A DNA stretch of 64,000 nucleotides from NCBI RefSeq assembly GCF_015326965.1, contig NZ_CP017659.1:3910501-3974500 (forward strand). Direction: 5' to 3'. The position numbers were made by a program, and so were the translations under genes. Positions 63,915 through 64,000 of this stretch are shown here, one piece after another. Positions within the stretch are counted from its first letter, which is position 1; the number at the start of each line of letters is the position of its first letter. Origin of the DNA: Paenibacillus sp. JZ16. GTDB lineage: Bacteria; Bacillota; Bacilli; Paenibacillales; Paenibacillaceae. The notes under the pieces are model-generated. The model was given only the letters and a program-made list of their open reading frames with translations, made no database searches and was not told the DNA's origin.

Positions 63915-63941
63915 AACGAATAGAGAATCCCCTAATCGACA
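63915..63941 (-). promoter_or_regulatory. Candidate ECF42 promoter
   Basis: TGTCGA at 63941-63936 and CGTT at 63918-63915 on the minus strand, 17 bases apart. TGTCGA is the -35 reported for ECF42 factors as I recall it. The match is suggestive only. Confidence 0.35.
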
Positions 63942-64000
63942 AAGGCGTCAACATTTTTTAAAAAATAATAGGTTACAACCATTTCGTTGCTGGGCCGTGT

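Noticed and set aside
1..64000. Prophage, insertion sequence or integrated element
   Set aside because: No transposase, integrase, terminal repeats or phage structural genes were seen; gene content is chromosomal throughout.

Overview
The window looks like chromosomal DNA from an endospore-forming, low-to-mid GC Firmicute, most likely Paenibacillus or a close relative. This is inference from gene content: a gerABC spore germinant receptor operon, a PdaA-type cortex deacetylase, an LTA-synthase family protein, cydABDC, CidAB with a LysR regulator, strong AGGAGG ribosome binding sites, and frequent TTG or GTG starts. I see no rRNA, tRNA, CRISPR array, phage or transposase. It reads as ordinary chromosome with many small regulatory modules.

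Layout. 1-4.6 kb: an OmpR-type regulator with the first codons of its kinase, a ThuA-like protein, a uroporphyrinogen-III synthase-like protein, and a chemoreceptor broken by a frameshift in a G-tract. 4.8-7.7 kb: a peroxide-stress block (perR, an odd winged-helix regulator, katA) with a shared PerR-like box. 7.8-12.9 kb: a DD-carboxypeptidase followed by a VanRS-type two-component system, a diguanylate cyclase and an aldo/keto reductase. 13-16.6 kb: gerABC. 16.8-19.3 kb: a FAD/Rieske oxidoreductase, a one-TM miniprotein and an HExxH protein. 19.4-23.6 kb: a MarR-controlled heterodimeric ABC exporter. 23.7-25.25 kb: an RsgA-type GTPase preceded by a long leader with a perfect sigma-A promoter, a 20-codon ORF and two tandem terminators. 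25.2-31.5 kb: a nuclease-helicase, pdaA, a Gfo/Idh/MocA dehydrogenase and a second catalase.

31.6-33.7 kb: cidR-like/cidAB with a clear dyad operator. 33.9-41.5 kb: an LTA-synthase family protein, a 425-bp gap with an unusual hairpin and repeats, a CNNM/CorC-like protein, an EIIC-like membrane protein with an unrecognised N-terminal domain, a copper-amine-oxidase-like secreted protein and a membrane protein. 41.7-50.8 kb: fumC, a DUF2332 protein and cydABDC, with two TTGTGA-N6-TCAC sites upstream. 50.9-53.2 kb: adenine deaminase behind a guanine-type purine riboswitch. 53.2-58.5 kb: an MFS/TetR/quinone reductase set and a two-component system. 58.6-64 kb: a DUF418 protein, an IsdG-type heme monooxygenase, small proteins, and a YCII/DGPF plus ECF42-type sigma factor module with VOC and DUF1801 neighbours.

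The least expected items are the RsgA leader (about 24.9-25.24 kb), the purine riboswitch (about 53.0 kb), the G-tract frameshift in the chemoreceptor, the receiver-less regulator between perR and katA, and the hairpin element at about 36.0 kb. All functional names come from reading motifs; nothing was searched.
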